From assembly GCA_001599355.1 (NCBI GenBank), contig BCGQ01000008.1, forward strand, positions 558,001 to 622,000: a stretch of DNA of 64,000 bases. The letters are read 5' to 3'. Below are positions 18,348-28,390 of the stretch, piece after piece. The first letter of the stretch is position 1; the number at the start of each line of letters is the position of its first letter. The notes below the pieces were generated by a model. That model was not told the origin of the DNA. It did no database searches and saw only the letters and a list, made by a program, of their open reading frames with translations. A program made the position numbers and the translations under genes. This DNA is from Nakazawaea peltata (lineage: Eukaryota; Ascomycota; Pichiomycetes; Alaninales; Pachysolenaceae).

Positions 18348-21300
18348 ATGATATCTTGTTTAGAATGTCTAGACGATGAAGGTTTCGGTCCTTTATCACC
18401 TGTGTACTCAGATTTCACCATCTGTTTCATCAATGGAGTACTTTTAAACGCCACCTCCCTCTTCTTGTTAATCGGCGGCTCTTATCAATTGCACCAGTTA
18501 AGGCGCCAACTGTCATACCTCACTTTGACCACCGATTCATGGACTTTCTACCTGAAATTGACTCTTGCGTCGTTACAGATCCTCTTCCAGTTGGTCGAGT
18601 TCGTCACCGTCGATGATAAGAAGGGTATCTTGTTCGCCTTGACCCCTATCTTGAGCTCCGTCGCGCTCTGTGTCGCCTTCGCCTTACATTACGTGGAAAA
18701 TTTCAAGAGCGCTGTTCCCTGCGCGACTTTATTATTTTACTGGTTATTTTCGTCTTTGGTTGGACTTTTCAAGGTGGAGAACTTGACCGTGAGATCCGAG
18801 TTCAGTTTCTACTACTACACTTCGTTGTTCATTGCCGTTAACGCGATCTTCCTTTTGATTTTGGAACTGCTGATCCCTCGTAAATTCCGTTCCTCCCATT
18901 ATAATGCGTTGGTATCGGCTAGTCCATATGAAAGAGCTAACATTTTCAGTAAGATCACTTTCACATGGATGACCCTGTTGATGAAACTTGGTTTCAAAAA
19001 GTTTTTGTTACAGGAGGATTTGCCTAAATTGCCAGCTTATTTGGAGACTAAGTCTCTTTCTGACAAATTTGCTCACGCTTGGAATGCTCAATTGAGTTAT
19101 ACTAAGAGACCTTCTTTATTATGGGCTATGTTGAAACTGTTTGGTAACCCATTTTATTGGGCAATGTTCTTCAAAATGGTCCAGGATTGTTTGCAATTCA
19201 CTCAGCCACAGTTGTTGAAGTTGTTGATCCAATTCGTTAATGATTATAATGAGTCTCCGCTGGATAACAAGATCCCATTGACTAGAGGTTATATGATCGT
19301 TGCTGGAATGTTTGGTATTTCCGTTATTCAGACCGCTTTCTTACATCAGTATTTCCAAATCGTAATTGACCTTGGAATGAAGGTTAAGAGTTCTTTGATT
19401 TCTCTGATCTACCTCAAGTCGTTGAAGATCAGTAATCAAACAAGACAGTCCAACTCCACCGGTGATATCGTCAACTTAATGTCGGTTGATACTCAGAGAT
19501 TACAAGATTTGACCCAATATGTCAATATCACTTGGTCTGGACCTTTCCAGATCATTGTTTGTTTGGTTTCTTTACATGGATTGTTAGGTAACGCCATGTG
19601 GACCGGTGTTCTTATCATGGTTATCATGGTTCCTGTCAACACCGTCCTTGCCAGATACCAAAAGAAATTACAAAAGCAACAGATGAAGAATAAAGATGAA
19701 AGAACTGGAGTCATCTCTGAAATCTTGAATAATATCAAATCTTTGAAGTTGTATGGTTGGGAGATTCCTTATAAAGAGAAATTGGATTATGTCAGAAATG
19801 AGAAGGAGTTGAAGAACTTGAAGAAGATGGGAATTTTCCAAAGTTTCTCTTCTTTCACTTGGAATTGTGCTCCATTCTTTGTCTCATGTTCCACTTTTGC
19901 TACCTTTGTTTATGTCAACAAGGACACTCCATTGACTACTGACATTGTCTTCCCAGCTTTGTCTTTGTTCAACTTATTGGCCTTCCCACTTGCCGTATTC
20001 CCTAATGTTATTACAGCTCTTGTTGAGGCTCAAGTAGCTGCTACTAGAATTATCAACTTCCTTACTGGTGATGATTTACAAGCTGACTCCGTTGTTCGTT
20101 TACCAAGCTCTAACAAGATTGGTGAAGAGGCCGTTAAGATTGAGGATGCCGATTTCTTATGGTCAAGAGAACCTTATAGACCAGCTTTGACCGGCATTAA
20201 CTTGATTGCCCGTAAAGGTGAATTGAACTGTATTATTGGAAAGGTCGGAACCGGTAAATCTGCTATTATTCAAGCTATTTTGGGTGATTTATACAAATCT
20301 AAAGGTAACGTGACTGTTCGTGGATCGATCGCATACGTTCCTCAAGTCCCATGGATCATGAACGCTTCAATCAAAGACAATATCTTGTTTGGATGTCGTT
20401 ACGATCCTGTTTTCTATCAAAAGACCATCAAGCTGTGTGCTTTGGAAAGAGATTTCGAGATCTTGCCTCAAGGAGATCGTACTCAAGTTGGAGAAAAGGG
20501 TATTTCTTTAAGTGGAGGTCAGAAACTGAGATTGTCTCTTGCTCGTGCCGTCTATGCTCGTGCTGAGATCTATCTTTTGGATGATCCATTGAGTGCTGTC
20601 GACGAACACGTCGGTAAGCACTTGATTAATCAAGTTTTGGGTCAAAATGGTTTGCTTAAGTCCAAATGTAGAATCTTGACTACCAATAACTTGAATGTGT
20701 TGAGATTCAGTAATCATATTGCTATGTTACAGAACGGTAAGATCATTGAAGAAGGATCTTTCGACAAGATCATGACCGTTGAGAAGTCCCTCTTAAAGAG
20801 CTTGATTTTAGAGTTCGCTAAGAAGAAGAAGTCCGATGGTGATGAAACTCCTAGTGAATTACCTTCCAATCTGACTAGTTCTGTTGATTTGAAGAAAGAA
20901 CTGAGCTCCTCAGACCAAGGTTCCACTGATGAAGATATCCTGCTGGAGACTCAAACTTTGAGAAAAGCCAGTATTTCAACCTTCAAATTGGATGACACCT
21001 CTGTAGATGACGATGAAGAAGAACTCAAAAGACGTGCCGAGCAACATCAACAAGGTAAAGTCAAATGGGATGTTTACCTTCTGTATCTGAAAGCTTGTAA
21101 TTTGTGGGGTGTCTTTATCTATTTCATGATGCTTCTTGCCCAATCTGGTCTCTCCACTTTGGGTAACGTTTGGTTGAAACATTGGTCAGAAGTTAACACC
21201 AGCTTAGGTTACAATCCTAATGTGTCTTACTATTTGATTATTTATTTGTTGTTCGGTATGGGTTCTTCATTCTTTATCTTCTGGCAAGCTGTTAGTTTAA

Positions 21301-22832
21301 TGCTTTTCTGTACTATCCAACTGTCCCGCTATTTCCATGATAAGATGGCTACTCGTGTTATCAAACTGCCAATGTCCTTCTTTGAAACTACTCCGATCGG
21401 TCGTATCTTGAACAGATTCTCTAATGATATCTACAAGATCGATGAGATTCTTGGTAGAGTCTTCAATCAATTCTTTGCTAACAGTGTTAAAGTATTGTTC
21501 ACCATCGTTGTGATTTGTTCTTCCACTTGGCAATTCATCTTATTTGTCATTCCATTGGGTGTATTGTACGTTTATTACCAACAATATTACATGAGAACTT
21601 CGAGAGAATTGAGAAGATTGGACAGTGTCTCGAGATCTCCTATCTTTGCCCATTTCCAAGAGACTTTGAGTGGTGTTTCCACCATCAGACTGTATGATCA
21701 AACTGAGAGATTTGAGTTCTTGAACGATGCTAAGATTGACCGCAATTTGACCCTGTACCATCCTTCTGTTAACTCCAACAGATGGTTGGCTGTACGTTTG
21801 GAATTCATTGGATCATTGGTTATTTTGATTAGTGCCGGTCTTGCCGTTGTTTCCTTACCTCATAGTTCTCTTACTGCTGGTTTGGTTGGTTTAAGTGTCA
21901 GTTATGCTTTGCAAATCACTCAGACTTTGAACTGGATCGTCAGAATGACCGTCGAGGTTGAAACCAACATTGTCAGTGTGGAACGTATCGAAGAGTATAG
22001 TCAATTGGAACAAGAACGTGCCGATATCATCGAGTCCAACAGACCTCCAATGCACTGGCCTTTCAACGGAGAGATCAAATTCGACGGTTATTACACCAAG
22101 TACAGACCAGAATTGGACTACTGTTTGAAGGATATCAACTTGTTGATTAAGCCAAAGGAAAAGATTGGTATTGTAGGACGTACTGGAGCTGGTAAGTCTT
22201 CTTTGACGTTACTGTTGTTCCGTATTATTGAGAGCTCCAAGGGATCGATCAGTATTGACAATATCGAGACTCAACTGATTGGACTTGCCGATTTACGTCA
22301 TAAGTTGTCGATTATTCCTCAAGATTCTCAAGTTTTCGAAGGAACTGTCCGTGAGAATTTGGACCCTACCGATCAATTCACCGATGAACAATTATGGCAT
22401 GCTTTAGAGTTATCTCATTTGAAAGACCATGTCTTGAAGATGCTGGAGGATGAAGAGGAGACTCTCAGATCTCTGTTGGATGTGAAATTGTCCGAAGGAG
22501 GTTCCAACTTAAGTGTTGGTCAAAGACAATTGATCTGTCTTGCTAGACTGTTGTTGATTGAGTCTACTGTATTGGTATTAGATGAGGCTACAGCTGCTGT
22601 AGACATGGAGACTGATCAAGTATTACAACAGACCATCAGATCCGAGTTTAGTAACAGAACCATCTTGACTATTCTGCATAGATTGAACACCATCATCGAT
22701 AGTGATAGGATTATTGTGTTGGATCTGGGACAAGTTAAGGAGTTTGATGAGCCGCTGGTGTTATTGAAGAAGAAAGATTCGTTGTTCTATTCTTTATGTA
22801 AGGAAGGTGGATTAGTTCATGATGATGAATAG
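18348..22832 (+). CDS. YCF1: Vacuolar ABCC transporter of glutathione conjugates and metals
   Basis: Ycf1 pumps glutathione S-conjugates, cadmium-glutathione and bile-acid-like substrates into the vacuole. The 1494-residue protein has the full MRP layout: an N-terminal TMD0, TMD1, NBD1, a charged R-like linker, TMD2 and NBD2. NBD1 has Walker A GKVGTGKS at residues 631-638, ISLSGGQK and LLDDPLSAVDEHV. The linker has SSDQGSTDEDI and KASIST. NBD2 has GRTGAGKS near 1277-1284, LSVGQRQL and LDEATAAVD. The N-terminus (EGFGPLSPVYSDFTICFINGVLLN) matches Ycf1 better than Bpt1. CTG codons at conserved alanines (GGQK-A-RLSLARA, TI-A-HRLNT) support the Ala code. Start is the first ATG. Confidence 0.93.
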   Translation: MISCLECLDDEGFGPLSPVYSDFTICFINGVLLNATSLFLLIGGSYQLHQLRRQLSYLTLTTDSWTFYLKLTLASLQILFQLVEFVTVDDKKGILFALTPILSSVALCVAFALHYVENFKSAVPCATLLFYWLFSSLVGLFKVENLTVRSEFSFYYYTSLFIAVNAIFLLILELLIPRKFRSSHYNALVSASPYERANIFSKITFTWMTLLMKLGFKKFLLQEDLPKLPAYLETKSLSDKFAHAWNAQLSYTKRPSLLWAMLKLFGNPFYWAMFFKMVQDCLQFTQPQLLKLLIQFVNDYNESPLDNKIPLTRGYMIVAGMFGISVIQTAFLHQYFQIVIDLGMKVKSSLISLIYLKSLKISNQTRQSNSTGDIVNLMSVDTQRLQDLTQYVNITWSGPFQIIVCLVSLHGLLGNAMWTGVLIMVIMVPVNTVLARYQKKLQKQQMKNKDERTGVISEILNNIKSLKLYGWEIPYKEKLDYVRNEKELKNLKKMGIFQSFSSFTWNCAPFFVSCSTFATFVYVNKDTPLTTDIVFPALSLFNLLAFPLAVFPNVITALVEAQVAATRIINFLTGDDLQADSVVRLPSSNKIGEEAVKIEDADFLWSREPYRPALTGINLIARKGELNCIIGKVGTGKSAIIQAILGDLYKSKGNVTVRGSIAYVPQVPWIMNASIKDNILFGCRYDPVFYQKTIKLCALERDFEILPQGDRTQVGEKGISLSGGQKLRLSLARAVYARAEIYLLDDPLSAVDEHVGKHLINQVLGQNGLLKSKCRILTTNNLNVLRFSNHIAMLQNGKIIEEGSFDKIMTVEKSLLKSLILEFAKKKKSDGDETPSELPSNLTSSVDLKKELSSSDQGSTDEDILLETQTLRKASISTFKLDDTSVDDDEEELKRRAEQHQQGKVKWDVYLLYLKACNLWGVFIYFMMLLAQSGLSTLGNVWLKHWSEVNTSLGYNPNVSYYLIIYLLFGMGSSFFIFWQAVSLMLFCTIQLSRYFHDKMATRVIKLPMSFFETTPIGRILNRFSNDIYKIDEILGRVFNQFFANSVKVLFTIVVICSSTWQFILFVIPLGVLYVYYQQYYMRTSRELRRLDSVSRSPIFAHFQETLSGVSTIRLYDQTERFEFLNDAKIDRNLTLYHPSVNSNRWLAVRLEFIGSLVILISAGLAVVSLPHSSLTAGLVGLSVSYALQITQTLNWIVRMTVEVETNIVSVERIEEYSQLEQERADIIESNRPPMHWPFNGEIKFDGYYTKYRPELDYCLKDINLLIKPKEKIGIVGRTGAGKSSLTLLLFRIIESSKGSISIDNIETQLIGLADLRHKLSIIPQDSQVFEGTVRENLDPTDQFTDEQLWHALELSHLKDHVLKMLEDEEETLRSLLDVKLSEGGSNLSVGQRQLICLARLLLIESTVLVLDEATAAVDMETDQVLQQTIRSEFSNRTILTILHRLNTIIDSDRIIVLDLGQVKEFDEPLVLLKKKDSLFYSLCKEGGLVHDDE

Positions 22833-23258
22833 ATGGTATAAAAGTTAAGAATGAATTGACTGGTTTCGGTTATATTGAATTTAAGGTAGTTTAAAGGTAG
22901 GATTGTAATTTGTCCTGAATTGGTGTATTGGTTATGCACGACCTTTGGGATTGACGCAATAAGATATCCTAATTGGTAAATTGGTTGTGCACGACCTTTA
23001 CGTTATCTAAAACCCCAAAGAAACCCCAAAGAGACCCCAAGATATCAAGGTGATATTCTATGGTGCCCTACCAAAAACTAAACATATCAAACTCCAACCG
23101 TAAAGCTTACCAAATGATACTTAGCGCACCTCATATGCCCAAAATAGCTTCTTATATACATACCATACAAATAATCTTATCAATTATAACAGCTAGTTTA
23201 TACATTAGTATCGATGAGTATTTATGAAGAGTATTTATGAATGATGTAGGGGTCTAGA
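22833..23258. other. YCF1/HOG1 convergent intergenic region
   Basis: 426 bp between two 3' ends. It holds the 29-bp direct repeat listed next, and otherwise AT-rich 3'-end sequence. Confidence 0.5.
22918..22999 (+). repeat. 29-bp imperfect direct repeat carrying TGCACGACCTTT
   Basis: Copies lie at 22918-22946 and 22971-22999 and differ at three positions. Both read AATTGGT-n3-ATTGGTT-R-TGCACGACCTTT. The GTGCACGAC core also occurs at 12882-12890 and 24521-24529. A bound site or remnant of a duplicated element is possible; its role is unknown. Confidence 0.8.
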
Positions 23259-24383
23259 TTAGTTTGCAGAATCAGTTTGCACTTGTTGCAGCAGCAGCAG
23301 CAGATTCAACTGTTCTACATGCAGTTCCAGTACCTCATCACTATTGTCCACCTGATGGAAATCCAAAATCTCACTGTACATCATCACACGCCAAGTATCT
23401 ACAGGCAAATCAGCATCATTGAAACTCCAATCGAACTTCTCACTCAGGACAGGTTCGTCAGTTGGATCATGATAAGGAGCCAAATAAGGATGTTGCAACA
23501 GATCCAGCAGTGTAATTCTCTTACGAGGATCAAATACAAGCATCTTACTAATCAAATCTACCAGGTCTGGTTCTACATCTTTGAATCTCTCATTCAAAGG
23601 AACAGGCTCACGCTTTGGTAACGATTGGACAAATCTAAGCGTGTTTTCCGAACAAATAGTATCAATTACATCAGCTGGAGGTGATCCCAATAACTCGGTA
23701 ATAATCGAGAATTGGTGGACATGATCTTTACCTGGGAACAAAGGTTTACCCTCGATCATCTCGGCAAATATACAACCAGCACTCCAAATATCAACTTCTA
23801 CGTCATATTTCTGCCAAGTGAGCATAATTTCCGGAGCACGGTAATATCTAGTCGAAACATATCCGGTCATCTGCGGGTCCTGAATTCTGGCCAATCCGAA
23901 ATCACAAATCTTCAAATCACAGTTCTCATTAATCAAGATGTTGGATGGCTTCAAATCACGGTGAATTACCCCAGCAGAATGCACATACTTTAACCCACGT
24001 AATATCTGATAAAGGAAATACTGAATAAATTGCTTCTCCAACGGTCTTGACGTCAATAATTTATGCAAATCAGTACCTTGTAATTCAGTTACAAAATAGA
24101 TATCTTCTAACGGACTCAAAAAGATATCTTCCAATGTGATCAAATTCTCATGTCTTAACTTCTTCAACAACTTCAACTCTCTGTAAGTTCTCTTCAGCAA
24201 GACTGGTGTGGAAAATGGTTTCATAATCTTCTTGATAGCTACGCTTTGATTTGTAAGGCAATCCTTGGCAGAACAGACCAATCCAAACAGACCCATGCCG
24301 ACCGGATTCAAGTCGACATAACGGTTGGTGACTTCAAACACGGTTCCGAAAATCTGAGTTCTTGTGAAATCTTCTTGTGACAT
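23259..24383 (-). CDS. HOG1: Stress-activated MAP kinase Hog1 (p38 family)
   Basis: The osmotic-stress MAP kinase. It is activated by dual phosphorylation and moves to the nucleus to drive glycerol and stress programmes. The 374-residue product is nearly identical to S. cerevisiae Hog1 through the kinase domain: Gly-loop NPVGMG-x-[22 protein letters not shown], and activation loop TGY at residues 173-175. The common docking region follows (DPTDEPV...[15 protein letters not shown]). CTG codons sit at residues that are alanine in Hog1 (positions 32 and 63, EPD-A-VDL, RIT-AA-D-A-L, PV-A), and a CTG5 run near the end reads as poly-Ala. The C-terminal tail is shorter than in S. cerevisiae (435). 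First ATG used; convergent with YCF1. Confidence 0.97.
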   Translation of the reverse strand: MSQEDFTRTQIFGTVFEVTNRYVDLNPVGMGLFGLVCSAKDCLTNQSVAIKKIMKPFSTPVLLKRTYRELKLLKKLRHENLITLEDIFLSPLEDIYFVTELQGTDLHKLLTSRPLEKQFIQYFLYQILRGLKYVHSAGVIHRDLKPSNILINENCDLKICDFGLARIQDPQMTGYVSTRYYRAPEIMLTWQKYDVEVDIWSAGCIFAEMIEGKPLFPGKDHVHQFSIITELLGSPPADVIDTICSENTLRFVQSLPKREPVPLNERFKDVEPDLVDLISKMLVFDPRKRITLLDLLQHPYLAPYHDPTDEPVLSEKFDWSFNDADLPVDTWRVMMYSEILDFHQVDNSDEVLELHVEQLNLLLLLQQVQTDSAN

Positions 24384-25651
24384 GATTGATCCTTCAATGA
24401 TACTTAACTCTATCTCAATTTATAATGTTACTTATATATGGGATAGCTGCCAGTTCGCTAAAGTGGGACTTTTTTGAGAGTGAGAGGAATTAACGCTGCG
24501 TCAAATTGCGTTGGGATAATGTGCACGACTTTTTGGTGATGTAATAATTGTGGGAAAAGGGAGGTAGTGAGAGGGAGAGAGAGGGGGTGAGAGGGAGTGA
24601 AGGGTTGAGAGGAAGGAGAGAGAGGGGCATGGGAGAGAAGGTTACATAGAGATGAGCCATCTGGTGAGGTGAGACATAGTGTCATAATGGAGAAATCCAA
24701 ACTTAACTCTCCGGAGATTTCTACTTCTTTTACGGATTATTCCTTAGATACTTGTGGGCCAAATCTCGTTTAAAATATTCTGCTAGCAATCAAAATGTTT
24801 ACCGCATCTTACACACATAAACCAAAGAATATTTTGAATCTCAGGCACTTAACACACAACCTCTCAAATAGTAGTGCATATTAACACAATATACACTTGC
24901 AGTAGCAAACAAACATCGTTGCGCTTTTGGTAAAAAAAATATGTTAAAATAACTGAAGAAAAAATATGAATAAATATGTCCTCAGTGAAAATGGGATTTT
25001 TCAACAGTTTCAATTTAAAGAAAATCCTGCAGAACCCTCAGGGGGGCAAGTTATTACTTTCCGAAGACGCCTCGGCATTATCTGTGAAAATCCAAAACAA
25101 AGAGATTAACTTTAATCCCAATTAGGAAGGCAGCATTCCAAATTTGGACGACAAGAAACTCTAATGCTCTCTACATGCCGTTTTTGTCTCTAGCTAAAGG
25201 GCAAGAAGTATAAACTAAAACATTTTTGTTTATCGTTTTTCAAATCTTAGTAAATTTGATCCCGTTTACATTGTTTCGAGGTGAAACTCTAAGGAACACC
25301 AGATCATGGAATAGTACCAACCCTCACTCACTATACACGTCCCTCGTGGTTGCCAAGATTAATTGATCTTCTTCCCCTGCTGGCTTTCCTATTTGCCTCA
25401 ATTGGAATTCTCCCTATTGATACACTCTACAAACATCTGTCTCCCTCAAAAAGAGCAGCACTATAATTTTTGTAAATTTTGCCCGCACTGCTCATCTTAA
25501 AAGATTTTCCTTTCTTGAATAATATTCCCGCCTTCTTCCTTTGCCCTGTCTTTTTGGTCCCTCCCCCTATCAGTGACACACACTGCAAAAATATTATTTC
25601 CCTAGTAGAGTCTTTCGTTTTCTTTTAGCACTGAGCACATCATCAAATATG

Positions 25652-25764
25652 AATTTTAGTATCTCGCTCCATTGTCATTGCAGCTTTGAAGTTGCCTTGT
25701 TGACATGGATTGACAGTTTAGGAGCAATAATGGACGATTTGCCAATCATCAAGATACTAAAATT
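25652..25764. repeat. Imperfect inverted repeat (foldback)
   Basis: AATTTTAGTATCT (25652-25664) and its exact reverse complement AGATACTAAAATT (25752-25764) flank a second, interrupted stem, CCATT-gtc-ATTGC with GCAATAATGG. A transcript would form a two-step hairpin with a loop of about 40 nt. It may be a structured RNA, a hairpin terminator or chance. Confidence 0.5.
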
Positions 25765-26354
25765 TACCTTTTAACTAATAAAAGTTCTTCGTTTTCACAA
25801 TTTGTGTTATCATTTGACTTCTTTGAGTAAAAACCTAAAATAAATTATATCACAAATATAATCTAAACTACATCAATTCTAAAATTTGCTATAATCACAA
25901 GATCTCAGGTGTGAAATCATCAAATATTCCATAATCTAGAACGGCTGTTTTACTTTCGTCTTGATTTGAGTCATTACTGATCCGAGATCGATGCCAAGGG
26001 ACTATTGACAGGGCCCTTGAGTGCTCTGATTATATTACTTTCGTTTGTTGCTGCGCATAATGTTTTTATAAGGCAGAAATAAATATCAAGCCTCCGCAAT
26101 AATTACTAGCGTAAGATTAGCGCCAGATAACAAGAGGGATAGAGAAATACGGCGTCATGTGCAGTTAAGTGCAGAGAATTCTTAGGAAAAAAGAGATACT
26201 ATAAGCCTCCTTGTTGTATTTAAAGCCTAACAAACAAGGATTAACAATTTCACCACAATAAGGTCCATAAATAGAACTGGTTTAAACAAGCCTTAGAAGG
26301 TTGGCAATAGCAACGGATGCTTATGCCAAATATCTTAATATCTTTGAGGCTCAG

Positions 26355-26480
26355 CTAGTCATCCTCAAATTTCATACGCTGTCTCATGATGAAATTGGCT
26401 TTCATAGCCTGCTCACGTCTCTGATTTTGCTTCGCAATAAAAATTTTCTGTGTGACAATTAGACTCGCTATACCGACCGC
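26355..26480 (-). CDS. Possible last exon of a small unrecognised spliced gene
   Basis: A 41-codon open stretch ends with TAG and is preceded directly by an in-frame TAG that would also serve as a 3' splice site. It reads as a short hydrophobic segment (VGIASLIVTQKIFIAK) followed by a basic, Gln/Met-rich helix and the end FEDD. This shape is common in small single-span mitochondrial or ER proteins. I found no convincing first exon, branch point or start codon. The pattern loosely recalls Coi1 or the Pex3 N-terminus, but neither fits well. A random open stretch of this length is quite possible. Confidence 0.25.
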   Translation of the reverse strand, partial: AVGIASLIVTQKIFIAKQNQRREQAMKANFIMRQRMKFEDD

Positions 26481-27994
26481 CTACTTAATTTTTAGCTGAT
26501 CTACAATAAAATATGTCTTTAACCTCCGCCCCCCTCTATTCCAGGTTGGTACTATATGGTTCCATTTTGGGAATGGAAAAGGGCACAAAAAATTTTTCTT
26601 TTTTGTTTACTATTTTGATACATGAGTTTCTACTAGACGGAATCTTGTTCCGGTTTGCCTACTCGCAGCTGTAGCAACAGGAGAGTCAATAGGACAAGCG
26701 AAGCACCTCAGCAACTGCCATGTACTTCATTAAAACAATTTATGGGGAGGCTTTCCGCTGCTAGATGATGTATGTCATAGCAACAGTAGGTTGCAGAAAA
26801 GAAGTAAGTAGAGGTAAATGAATAGAAAAAGCTAGAGGCTTACTAACAGCACTAAATTCCGGGTTGCTCGGTTGACTACACTCTTACCCGTAGCCTGAAT
26901 ACTAACAACCAAAAGCTAGAGTAAATTAGATACCTACTGGACTAAGAGTGCAAAGGGGATATTTGTTAGTAACAACGAGTAAATATGGTCATGGTTCTCC
27001 TCTCCGATTACCTAACAATAAGCGAAGACAAGGAAAGAGACATTATAGGACAAAGAACTGAAAGAGCATCTTTTAGAGTTTCGAAGCTTGCATGGCACAA
27101 TAACTAGCAGCTTTTTCTGAACATAGGAGCCTTGTTATAGTGTGCACTCCACTTAAGAAAAGTAAACAAAAAATCCAGCCATAATCTCGAGGGGCTCTTT
27201 GTTATGGCACTCAATGTTAAGAGTTGTAAGAATCGAACGAATCCCGAACTAAAAAGATAATCTGTCTTACTAGAACGAAAAGAAGAACATAGACTAATGA
27301 AAATAGTTTTAAATCATACTGTATAGCTTGAGTTGATCTTAGACATTTGATCTAACACAGGGGGGATGATAAGACAATATTACAAGAAAGAGACATAGAC
27401 ACATTAGATAGTTAACCTTCGCCCGCATTAGATGTTCCTGCTCTTCTGTAATTGTAGTTGGAGCTGTAGGTGGACTGAGTTCCACGACAGGAATATGAGG
27501 TAAAAACATAAAAGGATATCTACTACATAGCAGTGATATCACACCATGCATTAGCTCAAAACAGCAAGAAGCACTTCCAGTCTCTTGCCAATCTTAGCAC
27601 CCTAATGTAACAAGCTGCTGAATATTCGCTACACATTATTTGTCTTTTACTGTTTTGGTTAAGGACGGGGCAAGTCCCACTTCATAAGACGGTGCATATA
27701 AGAGAAAGGGCAGAACTTCAACTTGTTAAATTTGGTATTCGTTCTAAAAAAAGAAGTTTGCCCTTTTTTTCTAATGTAAACAAAAATAAACATAAACAAA
27801 ACTGGATAGAAAAAAAAGAAATTTCCATATGCAAAACAGATTTAAATTTCTTTTGTAAAAAATTTTCTTCCTCACCTTGGTTTGGAAAGGATATTTAAAC
27901 TCCAAGGTCTCCCACCCCAAGTTCAATTATCTTTCCTTCTTTTAATTCATTAAAGTATTACCCAACTTTTATACATTCGCTTATCATTTTAACA

Positions 27995-28390
27995 ATGCAA
28001 TTCTCCACTGTTTTCGCTACCTTGGCCGCTGCTTCCGTCGCCACCGCTGCTTACGCTAACAGCACCTCCACCGCTGTTGTCTCTGACATCGCCACCACCG
28101 TCGTCACCATTACTTCTTGTTCTCACGACGCTTGTGCCACCTCTGCTGTCACCACCGGTGTCACCGTTGTCACTGAGACCATCGAGGGTACCACCACCGT
28201 CTACACCACTTACTGCCCATTGAGCACTGAGGAGGACACCACCTCTACCGAGGTTGTCACCTCTTCCGTCACCGCTTCTAACGCTACCTCCTCCGCCTCT
28301 GTCACTGAGTTCGAGGGTGCTGCTGCTGGTGTCGCTGCCAAGGCTGGTTTCGCCGCTGCTGCCGGTGCCGTCGCCATGATGTTGTTGTAA
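27995..28390 (+). CDS. CCW12: Covalently linked cell-wall mannoprotein, Ccw12 family
   Basis: Ccw12 is an abundant small GPI-type wall protein important for wall stability in growing buds. The 131-residue product has a signal peptide ([19 protein letters not shown]) and the conserved core VVTITSC.....C..TSAV. It continues with the VTVVTE...[10 protein letters not shown] motif, a Ser/Thr/Val stalk with N-glycosylation sequons (NST, NAT), and a C-terminal [15 protein letters not shown] signal. Four cysteines match S. cerevisiae Ccw12 (133 residues). Codons are extremely biased (ACC, GCT/GCC, GTC), so expression is probably very high. Start context AACA before ATG. It stands alone between large non-coding regions of 3.6 and 1.2 kb. 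Confidence 0.93.
   Translation: MQFSTVFATLAAASVATAAYANSTSTAVVSDIATTVVTITSCSHDACATSAVTTGVTVVTETIEGTTTVYTTYCPLSTEEDTTSTEVVTSSVTASNATSSASVTEFEGAAAGVAAKAGFAAAAGAVAMMLL

Larger units (their letters stand above)
24384..27994. other. 3.6-kb gene-poor region upstream of CCW12
   Basis: The longest stretch without a confident gene. It begins with a G/A-rich tract (24541-24640) and GTGCACGAC at 24521. It then contains a foldback at 25652-25764, a coding-like tail on the minus strand at 26355-26480, three perfect TACTAAC branch-point heptamers within about 130 bp (plus strand 26841 and 26900, minus strand 26965-26971), and a GTAAGT at 26804. A minus-strand ORF at 27339-27551 contains a plausible but unrecognised segment. 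I could not join these into a gene. The last few hundred bases are presumably the strong CCW12 promoter. No tRNA, rRNA or mobile element recognised. Confidence 0.5.

Noticed and set aside
26804-26915. Plus-strand intron ending at the first AAG after TACTAAC
   Set aside because: This acceptor puts a stop two codons into the second exon; the alternative acceptor gives only a 33-codon product. Kept as part of the gap finding rather than called as a gene.
27339-27551. 70-codon minus ORF as a stand-alone gene
   Set aside because: Its N-terminus is unconvincing, its C-terminal part reads through a possible donor, and no family was recognised.
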